Shown here: piece after piece, positions 15,676-24,900 of the stretch
Numbering within the stretch: position 1 is the stretch's first letter
How the letters are laid out: the number at the start of each line of letters is the position of its first letter
Source: an uncultured Bacteroidaceae bacterium
Lineage (GTDB): Bacteria > Bacteroidota > Bacteroidia > Bacteroidales > Bacteroidaceae
DNA length: 33,302 nucleotides
Direction of reading: 5' to 3'
Assembly (NCBI GenBank): GCA_905234125.1
Contig: CAJOGQ010000027.1
Location: forward strand, 1-33,302
Position numbers and translations under genes: made by a program
The notes under the pieces: generated by a model
Database searches by the model: none
Seen by the model: the letters and a program-made list of their open reading frames with translations, nothing else
What the model was told of the DNA's origin: nothing

Positions 15676-17850
15676 ATGAAGAAAATCTTATTTACTTTTA
15701 CTGTAGCATTGGTGGCATTGGCTGTCCATGCACAAAAACAGCTCTACATTCCTAACGAATGGAAGGGTACGGAGCTTTATCGGGAATCAGACCCCAACAA
15801 CCAGTACACGTGGTCAAAATCGCGCTCGAAGGAGAGCGAGAATTTCATTGTGTATTGGGATAAAGACTATGGCAAAAAGGCTCCCAATGAGTTGTCTACA
15901 AGCGATTTCTACTACGTCGATATTGATGACCTCTTGCAGAAGGCAGAGTGGTTCTATGAACTGAACGTGACTAAACTCGGTTTTGGTGGTGAAGGTTCGA
16001 AACTTGACAAGTATAAGAGCATGATTCTTCTCAACCACACTACTGAGTGGATGGCATACGGAGCTGGTTATGACTTCACTTGCCCCGCGCTGTGGATTAA
16101 CCCTGCCACGTGTAAGCCTGTAGGTCATACGATTGCCCATGAGATTGGACACTCCTTCCAGTATATGGGTTACAGCGATTTGGGTGGTCACGCTGGTTTC
16201 CACGATGCCATTGGAAAAGGCTCTGGCTGGTGGGAGCAAACGGCGCAATGGCAGGCTGCACAGGCTTATCCTGATTTGAAGTGGGGTGAGAGCTGGACGG
16301 TTTACGGGGCACCTTATTTCCCTCGTTATGCCAACTATGCGATGACCCACGAATGGATGCGCTATCAGAGTTATTGGTGGCATTACTATCTGGTGGAGAA
16401 ATACAATGACCGCTCCGTCATAGGTAAGCTTTGGCGCCACCAGATGAGTAAAGCTTCTGACCCTAACGAGGTGCTTATGGACTTGAAGGGGCTTTCTGTT
16501 GACGAACTCTATAAACTTTATTTTGAGTATGCCATGAAGATGGCTACTGTTGATATTGATGTAGATGGTTGTCGAGAAGAGGGCATCAAGCAAATCAACT
16601 CCGTTCCTTATCGCTATGCCTGCATCGCACTCGGCGACTCGAAGTATCAGGTTGCATACTCCTCCTGTCCACAAAGCACGGGTTTCAATATCATTCCTCT
16701 TACTGTGCCAGAGGCTGGTTCAACCGTCAGTATCGACTTCACCTCACTCAAGCAACGTACCAAACTGGCTGAAGGAGATCCTGCGGAATACTACAACGGC
16801 GATAATCAGCTGGTCAAGTTGCCAAGCACTAAGCTTTACTACAACATTAATTCTAAGTATGGTGCACAACGTGGTTTCCGCCTCGGTTATGTGGCGCTGA
16901 AGAAGGACGGCACTCGTCAATACCTTTACGAAGACCAACTCTACTGTGCTGATGCTGGCACTGGTGAGCAGACTGCTACCGTTTCCTGCACTGTGCCAGA
17001 GGGAACGCAGCAACTCTTCTTTGTAGTTTCTCCTGCTCCTAAGCAGTACATTCAACACCAGTGGGATGATGACATCAGCAACGATGACCAATGGCCCTAC
17101 ACTTTCGAGATTTCTGGCACAGAGCTTGTCAATGCACCTGAACCTTATGTGGCACCTGTCATCAGCGATGAGCTTGGTCTGACTGATGCAACCATTACTT
17201 ACGATGTGGAACTACCACGCAATACGACAGACTATTCCTACGTGCCAGTCACTGTGGTTGGTAAAGCGCTTTCTGCTCTTGGCACCGCCTTTCAGATGGA
17301 AGATGCCGCCACAGGTGTGAACAACAAGCTTGTCGCCTGGAGCAGTGCTGAACCGGCTAATGACCAGATGAAGTTCTATGCCACCAGCACCTCTGGTAGT
17401 ATTGTTAATCAAGGTAGCACCGCCAATGGCCACGGTCACTGGTTCAACGCCAGTGGAACACGCTCTGATTGGGGTTCTGGTTATGTTTATAGTGAGTTCC
17501 AACCTTCTTCCCTCACTTTCAATGTGGGACAGAAACCCTCCACGCTTACCGTCGGCAAGATCTATACCATCTCTCAGGCACTCAAGTACAATCTGAATGG
17601 AAAGACGGCCATTGTCCGTTTCATTTTCAATGTGAAGTGCGTAGCCTCCTCTGCCTCCAGCAGTTTCTCGTTGGCGAATGTGGAGCAAGATCCTAAGGTG
17701 ACGGAATACACCGCCATCGAAGCGCCTGTTGCTCCTTCTTCCATCTCTTCAAAGGATGCTTATTACACGCTCAGCGGTGCTCGCATCGCAGGCCGTCCCA
17801 CAGCAAAAGGAATATATCTCCATGCAGGAAAGAAAGTGTTGATCAAATAA
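15676..17850 (+). CDS. DUF6055 zincin-like secreted protein with C-terminal DUF4859 domain
   Basis: The 724-residue product has a signal peptide (MKKILFTFTVALVALAVHAQ). The N-terminal half matches the DUF6055 type: ENFIVYWDKDYG near residue 56, then IAHEIGHSFQYM with H155-E156-x-x-H159, and GSGWWEQTAQWQ with E187 as a possible third ligand, a gluzincin-like layout. The HEIGH motif suggests a zinc peptidase, but substrate and activity are unknown. A beta-sandwich at about 330-480 follows, then a DUF4859-like domain at about 495-660 and the shared tail YYTLSGARI ... KGIYLHAGKKVLIK. It is cotranscribed or paired with the preceding DUF4859 gene. Its last codons lie in a terminator stem. Confidence 0.85.
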   Translation: MKKILFTFTVALVALAVHAQKQLYIPNEWKGTELYRESDPNNQYTWSKSRSKESENFIVYWDKDYGKKAPNELSTSDFYYVDIDDLLQKAEWFYELNVTKLGFGGEGSKLDKYKSMILLNHTTEWMAYGAGYDFTCPALWINPATCKPVGHTIAHEIGHSFQYMGYSDLGGHAGFHDAIGKGSGWWEQTAQWQAAQAYPDLKWGESWTVYGAPYFPRYANYAMTHEWMRYQSYWWHYYLVEKYNDRSVIGKLWRHQMSKASDPNEVLMDLKGLSVDELYKLYFEYAMKMATVDIDVDGCREEGIKQINSVPYRYACIALGDSKYQVAYSSCPQSTGFNIIPLTVPEAGSTVSIDFTSLKQRTKLAEGDPAEYYNGDNQLVKLPSTKLYYNINSKYGAQRGFRLGYVALKKDGTRQYLYEDQLYCADAGTGEQTATVSCTVPEGTQQLFFVVSPAPKQYIQHQWDDDISNDDQWPYTFEISGTELVNAPEPYVAPVISDELGLTDATITYDVELPRNTTDYSYVPVTVVGKALSALGTAFQMEDAATGVNNKLVAWSSAEPANDQMKFYATSTSGSIVNQGSTANGHGHWFNASGTRSDWGSGYVYSEFQPSSLTFNVGQKPSTLTVGKIYTISQALKYNLNGKTAIVRFIFNVKCVASSASSSFSLANVEQDPKVTEYTAIEAPVAPSSISSKDAYYTLSGARIAGRPTAKGIYLHAGKKVLIK

Positions 17851-17866
17851 GATCAGCACTTTTCTT
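17833..17866 (+). terminator. Terminator whose loop contains the stop codon
   Basis: AAAGTGTTGATC pairs with GATCAGCACTTT (one G-U) around the loop AAATAA, whose last three bases are the TAA stop of the DUF6055 gene. A T-rich tract follows. The left arm also encodes the last residues of the protein. Confidence 0.8.
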
Positions 17867-17874
17867 TTTGTTTG

Positions 17875-17904
17875 AAAGGTCACGCAGAAATGTGTGGCCT
17901 TTTA
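17875..17904. terminator. Second hairpin after the DUF6055 gene
   Basis: AAAGGTCACGCA pairs with TGTGTGGCCTTT (two G-U) around a GAAA tetraloop, then TTAAAAATTTT. It is a strong tandem terminator or 3'-end protecting stem. Confidence 0.7.
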
Positions 17905-17912
17905 AAAATTTT

Positions 17913-17963
17913 GACTTCCGCTCTACAAAGGGTTATCACTAATCCTTGGCAGCAACGGAAGTC
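17913..17963. repeat. Nested stem-loop element in the convergent intergenic region
   Basis: An outer 8-bp inverted repeat (GACTTCCG and CGGAAGTC) surrounds an inner stem-loop AAGGGTTA-TCAC-TAATCCTT (one G-U). The element lies between convergent genes and clear of their terminators. It could be a small structured RNA or an intergenic repeat. Apart from the terminators, the rest of 17905-18183 is AT-rich with nothing recognisable. Confidence 0.45.
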
Positions 17964-18183
17964 CACCTATTTTCCATTAAAAACTATTTTCGATTACGAA
18001 TAACTTATTGGGGATGTTATGAATTACTATTTACTACTTATAACTTGTTTTACAAAGATTTGGGCAAAATATCATAAGTTCTAACCGTATCGAAAATTTC
18101 CTTGTTATTTGGAAGAAAAAATTTACAGGTATTTTATTGTTTTCTAAGAATGTATCTATATTGTTAGTTAGAGAGTCGCTTGA

Positions 18184-18987
18184 TTAACGAGAAGCGAGTG
18201 CGTTGTTGATGTCGCCAGCGAAGCGGTTGTCCTTCCAGTTACCGGCAATCACCTTACCACTTGCTGTGGTGTAAGTGCCCACACCATTACGCATGTCTTC
18301 CTTGAACTGACCTGTGTAGGTTGCGCCAGATGCCCATACGAATGTGCCTTGACCTTCGATGTAAGAATTGCAGAACTGACCTTCATACACGTTGCCGTTA
18401 GCGTAAGTGTACTTGCCCAGACCTTCCTTCTCACCGTTCACCCACTGACCTGCATACACATCACCATTGTTGTGGTAGTATGTGCCGAAGCCATTGCGCT
18501 GGTTGTTCTCGTAGTGACCTACATACTTATCTCCATTGGCTGCAGTGAATACGCCTTCGCCTACGCGAACATCATCCACCCATTCGCCTTCGTAAGTGTC
18601 ACCGTTGGCCCAAGTGAGCTTGCCGTGACCATTACGCTTGCCGTTCTTCCACTCACCTTCGTAAGTGTTGCACTTATCTGCATAGAAAGCTGATCCGAAG
18701 CCATCCTGCTTGCCATCCTTGAAGTCGCCCTGGTACATGTCGCCATCTACCCATGAGTAACGTCCATAACCTTCAATCTGGCCGTCCACGAAGTTGCCTT
18801 CAAAGCGGTCACCATTTTTCCACTCGAAGGTGCCCTTACCGTGCATCTTGCCTTCTTTCTTACTACCGGTATATTTACCGCCAGTCTTTAAGTCTGGATT
18901 TCTATCTCCAGCATCACCCTGTGCCATCACGTGGTTGTAAGCACCGAGTGACAAGAATGCTAAAACTGTTAAGATAAACTTCTTCAT
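18184..18987 (-). CDS. Secreted MORN-repeat protein
   Basis: The 267-residue product has a signal peptide (MKKFILTVLAFLSLGAYNHVMAQ) and then nine to ten consecutive 23-residue MORN repeats of the form YxGxwxxGxxxGxGxxxxxnGd, filling residues 37-258 (for example TYEGEWKNGKRNGHGKLTWANGD). MORN repeats form extended beta-hairpin solenoids that bind partners or membranes; bacterial secreted forms are common in Bacteroidetes and mostly uncharacterised. No enzyme domain is attached, so a scaffold or binding role is inferred. It is a single gene with its own promoter, convergent with the DUF6055 gene. Confidence 0.92.
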   Translation of the reverse strand: MKKFILTVLAFLSLGAYNHVMAQGDAGDRNPDLKTGGKYTGSKKEGKMHGKGTFEWKNGDRFEGNFVDGQIEGYGRYSWVDGDMYQGDFKDGKQDGFGSAFYADKCNTYEGEWKNGKRNGHGKLTWANGDTYEGEWVDDVRVGEGVFTAANGDKYVGHYENNQRNGFGTYYHNNGDVYAGQWVNGEKEGLGKYTYANGNVYEGQFCNSYIEGQGTFVWASGATYTGQFKEDMRNGVGTYTTASGKVIAGNWKDNRFAGDINNALASR

Positions 18988-19083
18988 AACTAAGCCCTTT
19001 CTATTAAGTTAAGTTATTGTATGGAGTTATTTATTTTTGTTTATTTTTTGAGTTGTTTTGTCAGTTATTTGATATTGACTTTG

Positions 19084-19115
19084 CAAAGTTACCTATTTTG
19101 TTCACACCTCGCAAG
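19084..19115 (-). promoter_or_regulatory. Promoter of the MORN gene
   Basis: On the minus strand TAACTTTG (19084-19091) fits TAnnTTTG and CTTG (19112-19115) lies 20 bases upstream. The leader is about 90 bases. A TTTTGTTCAC motif (19096-19105) sits inside the spacer. Around this promoter the 18988-19367 gap is T-rich and has no supported gene. Confidence 0.65.
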
Positions 19116-19367
19116 TAAAAAAACAAAATAATTCACTTTTTTTTGAAAAAAGATGTGTTTTGCGGAAAATGTGAACACTTTGCATGAATTTCCATTAACT
19201 CCCTTTGTCTTTTTTGTGTATATTTGTGTACATTTTTGGTTCTCGCTTCATCATTTTACGTTAGTTGTTGAGGTGCTGGATGAATGTTGTTGTACTTTTG
19301 TCTTTCCTTTTGGTGTTGAGTATCCTATTTTGTTTACATTTTCAGCAATCTTAATGGTATATTTTGT

Positions 19368-20765
19368 TCACAATAAGGGATTGTTTTGTTCACTCCCCTC
19401 ATCTAACTTGCTGTTTTCCAGTGCGGAAACATCATCGGCATCTGTCAGTTGTGGGAGAGGGTTTTTGTCACTCTGTTTGGCGCCCAATTTCACGAGTTTG
19501 AAGCAGGTGGTTTGGATGCTTTGTCCGGTTGGGGCAAGTTTGCGGGCGCCATCGTCGTAGGCTTGGGTTGCACGGGCAAGGGCCTGTCCGATGCTTTCGT
19601 ATTTCTTCATGAATTGTCCTACACGGTCAAGCATCTCATTGGCGAGCGCATACACTTTCTCATGATTTTGTGCTTGAGCAATCTGTGTCCATGTGAGGTT
19701 AATGATGCGCAAGGCGGCAAATAAGGTCTGTTCATCGGCGATGAATACATTTTGTGCCATCGCGTTGCGCCAAAGATCTGGTTGTGCGTTGAGGGCTGTC
19801 CAAAGGGCAGCAGAGTGGGGAACGAACATGATGACATAGTCCATCCGTGCTTTGGGGGGCTGGATGTAAGCTGAATAATCTTTCGTGGACAATTCTCGAA
19901 CGTGAGCTTTCAGGCTGTCGATATGTGCCTTGAGCAAGCGTTTTCTCTCCTCCTCAGTGGTGGCGTTGGCATAGTCCATGAAAGCGGTGAGGGAAACTTT
20001 CGAGTCGATGATGACTTCACGACGTTGGTCAAGATGAAGGATCACATCAGGTCGGAGTGTCGAACCATGTTGGTTGTGGATGATATTGCCTGCCGCATCA
20101 CGGATGTAGGGCTGTGTGTCGTAGTGGATGCCCCGTTTGAGTCCTTGCGATTCCAAGAGTTCATCGAGGATGGTTTCTCCCCAGTCACCCTGCACGCGGT
20201 TGCCCATCTTGAAGGTGTTGTTCAACTGATCCACACTCTTTTGGGCTGTCTCGCTCTGACGCATCATCGTAGCAATCTTCTCTGCCATCTCTCCACGCAT
20301 CTCCTGCTGTTTTTCCGTATTTTCCGCCATTGCCTGCTTCATCTTATCGATGGTTTCGAGCAATGGATTGATAATCTGGCCTAAATTCTGGTTGCTCGTT
20401 TCCGAAAACTCCTTTTGTCTTTGCTTCAGCAGATCATCCGTGGCCTCCTTCATCTTGGCGCTCATGGCTGCCATCGCATCGTCAAACCTTTGTTGCAGAG
20501 CGTTGATGGCTTCTTGGTGCATGCGATCCTTCGCTTCCATGGCAAGCTGATGGGTACGCTCTTTCTCTGCCAATGCCTTTGTGTGCGCCTCTTCTTCCGT
20601 TTTTTTCAGACGAATAGCCATCTCTTCCTCACTTTTCAATTGCGACTGGAGTACATCCACCTGTGTTGCCACTTTGTTGTGTCGGCCTTGCAGGAAGAGT
20701 GCCGTGGCGAGTGCGCCAATCAGCGCGCCACCCAAAACGGAGATAATGATGGTCAGTGTTCCCAT
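19368..20765 (-). CDS. rmuC: DNA recombination protein RmuC
   Basis: RmuC proteins limit DNA rearrangements at inverted repeats and carry a nuclease-like core. The 465-residue product has an N-terminal membrane anchor at about 4-26, a long coiled coil at about 30-185 rich in E, K, Q and M, and the RmuC domain at about 185-440 with MGNRVQGDWGETILDELLE, HGSTLRPDVILHL and VIIDSKVSLTAF, the PD-(D/E)xK-like core. Its ATG is three bases after the exchanger gene's stop, so the two form an operon. The C-terminus (SEQNNPLL) is encoded by one of the repeated TTTTGTTCAC motifs. No clear terminator follows the gene. Confidence 0.93.
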   Translation of the reverse strand: MGTLTIIISVLGGALIGALATALFLQGRHNKVATQVDVLQSQLKSEEEMAIRLKKTEEEAHTKALAEKERTHQLAMEAKDRMHQEAINALQQRFDDAMAAMSAKMKEATDDLLKQRQKEFSETSNQNLGQIINPLLETIDKMKQAMAENTEKQQEMRGEMAEKIATMMRQSETAQKSVDQLNNTFKMGNRVQGDWGETILDELLESQGLKRGIHYDTQPYIRDAAGNIIHNQHGSTLRPDVILHLDQRREVIIDSKVSLTAFMDYANATTEEERKRLLKAHIDSLKAHVRELSTKDYSAYIQPPKARMDYVIMFVPHSAALWTALNAQPDLWRNAMAQNVFIADEQTLFAALRIINLTWTQIAQAQNHEKVYALANEMLDRVGQFMKKYESIGQALARATQAYDDGARKLAPTGQSIQTTCFKLVKLGAKQSDKNPLPQLTDADDVSALENSKLDEGSEQNNPLL

Positions 20766-20768
20766 ATA

Positions 20769-21734
20769 TTATATATATAATGTACGCGCGAGGTAAAGTG
20801 CGTAGAGAATCAAGAGAATGCTTCCTTCCCAACGGACAATCTTATGATGGGTGCGGAGGAAGACCCAAAGCAGAATGCACAGACCGAACATCACCATATA
20901 GTCAACGGCGAAAGGTGTCCAGGCCTTGTGGATGGGTGCGATGGCGCTGGCCACTCCCACCACAGAGAGGATGTTGAAGGAGACGGAACCGATGATGTTG
21001 CCAACGGCCATATCCGTTTCTCCTTTACGGGCAGCCATCACGCTGGCGAAGAGTTCAGGCAGACTGGTGCCGATTGCCACAATGGTCAGTCCGATGATAC
21101 GTTCCATCGTTTCTTTGTCCACGCCAAACATCTCTCCTAACTCCATTGCAATGGAGCTGGCACCGTCAATCAGCAAATCTGCACCCCACACCATCGCTGC
21201 CAGACTCACAATCACGAACAAGAAAGCACGCCATAGAGGCATCGGCTTGGTTGCTGGTGCTTCCTCCATCGCTGCTTTCGTGACCTTTCGAGACTGCCAC
21301 ACTTCCCATGAGATAAAGCCAATCAGCAACAGCACCATGCAGATGCCCTGCCATCGCTGAATCTCGTCACCCGTGTAGGCAAACACAATGAAGAGTACCA
21401 TCGCGAAGAGCATGAATGGGATGTCGATTCGCATCATGTTGCGTGTGGATGGTAGCGGATGAATCAGGGAGGTCACACCCAATATCAGAGCGATATTCGC
21501 AATGTTCGATCCTGCCACGTTGCCGATGGCCAGTCCTGACGAACCGACCCAGGCCGCTTGGGTGGACACTAACAGTTCTGGCATAGATGTGCCGAAACCC
21601 ACCACGGTGAGTCCAATCACCATATTGCTCAACTTGGCTCGTTGGGCAATGGCCACTGCACCGTCAATCAAAAAGTCGCCCCCCTTCATAAGGAGAACGA
21701 AGCCAATCAATATAAAAAGAATATTCAGTAACAT
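20769..21734 (-). CDS. Na+/Ca2+ antiporter of the CaCA (YrbG) family
   Basis: This inner-membrane exchanger probably expels Ca2+ against Na+ or H+. From M at 21734 it is 321 residues with about ten membrane segments in two inverted halves. Each half has the CaCA alpha-repeat: VVGFGTSMPELLVS with GNVAGSNIANIALI, and IVAIGTSLPELFAS with GNIIGSVSFNILSV. The frame extends to 21767, but that extension crosses the -7 box, so the internal ATG (MLLNILFILIGFVLLMKGGD) is the start. It is the first gene of an operon with rmuC. The family also includes transporters of uncertain ion preference. Confidence 0.92.
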   Translation of the reverse strand: MLLNILFILIGFVLLMKGGDFLIDGAVAIAQRAKLSNMVIGLTVVGFGTSMPELLVSTQAAWVGSSGLAIGNVAGSNIANIALILGVTSLIHPLPSTRNMMRIDIPFMLFAMVLFIVFAYTGDEIQRWQGICMVLLLIGFISWEVWQSRKVTKAAMEEAPATKPMPLWRAFLFVIVSLAAMVWGADLLIDGASSIAMELGEMFGVDKETMERIIGLTIVAIGTSLPELFASVMAARKGETDMAVGNIIGSVSFNILSVVGVASAIAPIHKAWTPFAVDYMVMFGLCILLWVFLRTHHKIVRWEGSILLILYALYLARTLYI

Positions 21735-21756
21735 TTTCCATTCTCTTAAGGTGCGG

Positions 21757-21788
21757 CAAAGGTACAAAGTTTTTCTGTTCCTTGCAAG
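21757..21788 (-). promoter_or_regulatory. Promoter of the exchanger-rmuC operon
   Basis: Minus-strand TACCTTTG (21757-21764) and CTTG (21785-21788) are separated by 20 bases. The predicted start of transcription is only about 15 bases before the ATG. Confidence 0.7.
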
Positions 21789-21822
21789 TATTTCCTCATC
21801 GAATTAGCTTGTTTCCCCGTTT

Positions 21823-21876
21823 GAGTTAATTCAAATCATCAAATGAGTTAATTCAAACGATCAAATGAATTAATTC
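21823..21876. promoter_or_regulatory. Three 22-bp-spaced GAGTTAATTC sites, candidate operator
   Basis: GAGTTAATTC occurs at 21823 and 21845 and GAATTAATTC at 21867, exactly 22 bp apart, with similar ATCAAAT spacers. The third copy is a perfect palindrome and the others differ by one base. They lie about 35-90 bp upstream of the exchanger -33 element, as expected for a dimeric activator or repressor bound on one face of the helix. Confidence 0.55.
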
Positions 21877-21924
21877 ACGGTTTTTGAGGGATGTAAATGG
21901 AATGGGGTTGAAAGATAGGACAAA

Positions 21925-21970
21925 ATTAATAAGGGAGGCGACCTTTAGTGGGTCGCCTCTCCTTATTAAT
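21925..21970 (-). terminator. Terminator of the downstream LruC-type gene
   Basis: A stem of about 18 bp with one bulge (minus strand: AAGGAGAGGCGACC against GGTCGCCTCCCTT, flanked by ATTAAT arms) closes a short loop and ends in AATTTTG. It lies 11 bases after the stop of the 1185-residue lipoprotein gene. Confidence 0.85.
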
Positions 21971-21981
21971 AATGTTATAAT

Positions 21982-24900
21982 TTATTTTCTGATTACACGT
22001 CGTTTGGCAGAGGATGCAGAGTCTATAGTGAACCGCAATTCTGGCACAGAGTCTTGAGTTCGGAAAATGAATCCGTTTTCTTTAATTTTCGCTACTTGCT
22101 CAGCTGACAAATTAATGTCAAACGATCCGTCTTTCCAACCGAGAGAAGTAGTTGTACCATCAATAGTATACATACAATTTGTTCCTAAATTCCCAAAGTC
22201 AACCTTGATAACTATTCCTGTAGTAAAGTTGGAGAATTCATTTCCTGCGATGGTATAACGTTTTTTCATGTAACCATCATCAGCCGTATCTGAGGTATAT
22301 GGTACAGCTTGTGCTGCCTGCTTCACAGTTACCGTCACAGTTGCAGTCTTTGCGTAATAAACTGAGGTCTGTGGTGAAGTGACGGTGATAGTGGCAGTAC
22401 CAGCACCCTTGGCTGTGATGAGGCCGCTATTAGATACGGTGGCTACACTTGTGTTGTTTGAAGAGTAAGTAATGCCAGACGAGAGCGTGTTATAATCAGC
22501 CAAGTTAATCTGGTGTGTCCCATTGGGCAATTGCAGGTCAACGCTGTAGGATGAGGTCCCATCCCAATTGTTTGTCTTATAGATTTTGAACGTCGGCTCA
22601 ATGCGGTTCACTGTTACATGAATCGTCTTGCTGCTTTCCTTGTAAATTGCAGTCTTTGGCATGGTGATGGTAATGGTTGCCTCACCTCCACCATGTGCCT
22701 GAACATTGAAACCTCCTTGCGTAGCAGTGGCTGTTGCCACATTGCTGTTGCTTGACGTAAATGTGGGTGTGCCCGTATAATCCCAATTGTAAGAAAGACC
22801 TACGAATGTTGTATTGCTTCCGTTTGCCATGCTAAGTGTGACATTTGTGTTGCCGACACTCCAGTTCAGTTCTGCTTCCCCTGCCTTTTCAGCCACAATC
22901 ACATTGAACGAAGCCGTGGCCTCGTTGTAGTTTCCAGCTGCAGCCTGGCGCACGGTAATGGTTGTGGATCCAGCAGCTTTACCCGTGATGGTGATGACAC
23001 CTTTTTGGATTGAAGCATTGATGAGATTACCGTTGAACGAAGGTTGGATGGTGAACGTTCCTTGGCTGTTGGAATTTACAGTGACGGTAGCAGTTTCATT
23101 TACAGCCAGATTCACCTGTCCTGTATTAAATGTGATCGTAGGATTCGTCTTCTCCGCATCCGTTATCATCAGGTTAATCTTAATTTCTTCCTCTGGCCAG
23201 TTGGCTCCGTTCTCTAAGTCGGCAACCTGATGCACAGTGATAGTTTCTGTAATATCTTTCTTGTCGCCAGCTGTGACGGTGAAGGTGTTATTCACAGGAT
23301 CGGTCGTGACGGTAGAGCCAGAGCCATTATGTGTAATGCTTGCAGTGAGTTTACCTCCGCTGCTGGTTGCCACTTGGAAGGTTTTAGAAGCACCAGCCGA
23401 AAGGCTTTCGTTCAATTCCGTTCCGCTGACTCCATCATTTCCCCATGTGTTGAAGCGGAGATTGGAGGTCTGGCGCATCGTAAACACAGTCACTGTGACC
23501 TTTCCTTCTTCATACTTAGTGGACATCTCCTGCTTGATGTTGACTTCAATCTTTTTGGGGTTGTTGTCTGCCACCATCACGGGGTCTGTGGTCTTACCAG
23601 ACTTATTGTAGAGGTGACTGGTGGCTGTCGATTCATAAGTGATGAGCCCGTCGCTTGGAGTAGATACATACTTACTAAAGTCAATTTCACTATTGACAGG
23701 AATGAAGAACACATTCGGCGTGCAAGAAAGAATGGATTCTTGGATGCCTGTTGCAGAATAGTCAGGGATGTTGAGTTTGAATGCAGCCGTGCTTCTTGCG
23801 TCACTTTCTGATTTTGACATCGCGATAGTCTGGATCAATTCAATCACACCCACATGGGTTGCGACACCAGAAGAAGCTGGATACATGTACCAATTGGGGC
23901 TCTTCGAATGGTCGGTCACCCAATCTTGGAAAGTCGGATATACTGTTGAGATATGTTTTGCTTCCAAAGGCCATGCCCAGATATGAGAAGTCTTCTTGCC
24001 CACCTCTGGGTCATCAAGGAAGATGAATGGTGAGGGCAGACAAATCATGTATGGAGCGCCACCCATTATTGGAGCAGACACATTGGTCATGCTTTGGGTT
24101 TCGTCCAGATCCGCATAAGCCATCTCGCCGGCTTTGAGCACTTTCACGGAGAAGTCACCCATATTTCCACTGGTCGAGTATTCGTATCCCATGGTGAAAT
24201 TGTCAGGCACAGGGAATTCTTTTTCCGTGCTGTTGGCTGTCTTGTTGCCTGCGTTGATAGGCTCATACGTGCCGCTTGCTTTCACTCCTTCTCCAAACAT
24301 CTGGTGAATCTCGCCCAAGCATTTGTCACCATAATAGACGTAGGAAGCAAGCGTACCACCTGCTGCGAGTGCCTTGATGCTTGCTCTGCCGGAGCTGAGA
24401 CGTTTGATTTGGAACACCACGTCGTTGTAGTCGATGTCAGAACCACCTCCACCAAGGTCTTCAGCTCCGATAATCCACGTTTGCGTCTCAGCTTCTTCCA
24501 ATGCGGCCACATTCACGGTCTTTGGTATGGCTGGAGATATTTTCACGATCCAGTCGTTGAAGATGTAATCACGGCTGACAGCTTCGTTCTTGTTGGCAGC
24601 CTGATCTTGAGGAAGTGGACAATAGAAATCGAATCCCACATAATAGCTTCCGTCCACCTCGAGGATGATATATTCAAAGTGATTCTCGCTGTCGTTCGAG
24701 TTGAGATAGCCAAACTGATGGCTGGTCATAACTGCCATATCAATACCCATGTTTACCATCAGTGTCGTACCATAGTAGTGCTCTTTTGTCACGTCATCTG
24801 TATAGTCTGTGGTGTTGTTGCCATCGTTGAAGTTGTTGATATGCTCATACTGCTTCGTGTTGCCGTTGTAGGCGAGAAGATGATCCATGTGTTCTGACCC

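Noticed and set aside
15814-16674. 286-codon frame antisense to the DUF6055 gene
   Set aside because: It is a shadow of a well-supported gene carrying an HEIGH motif and signal peptide on the other strand.
18184-18987. 69-bp tandem DNA repeat
   Set aside because: The periodicity is explained by the 23-residue MORN repeats of the encoded protein.
19153-19560. 135-codon plus-strand frame over the end of rmuC
   Set aside because: Its second half is antisense to rmuC and the first half is low-complexity T-rich DNA; no domain or promoter.
21823-21876. Possible tiny CRISPR-like array
   Set aside because: The units are 22 bp with near-identical spacers and no cas genes nearby, so operator-like sites fit better.
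24094-24897. 267-codon frame antisense to the first LruC-type gene
   Set aside because: It lies fully inside a gene with a lipobox and recognisable domains; no promoter or ribosome site of its own.
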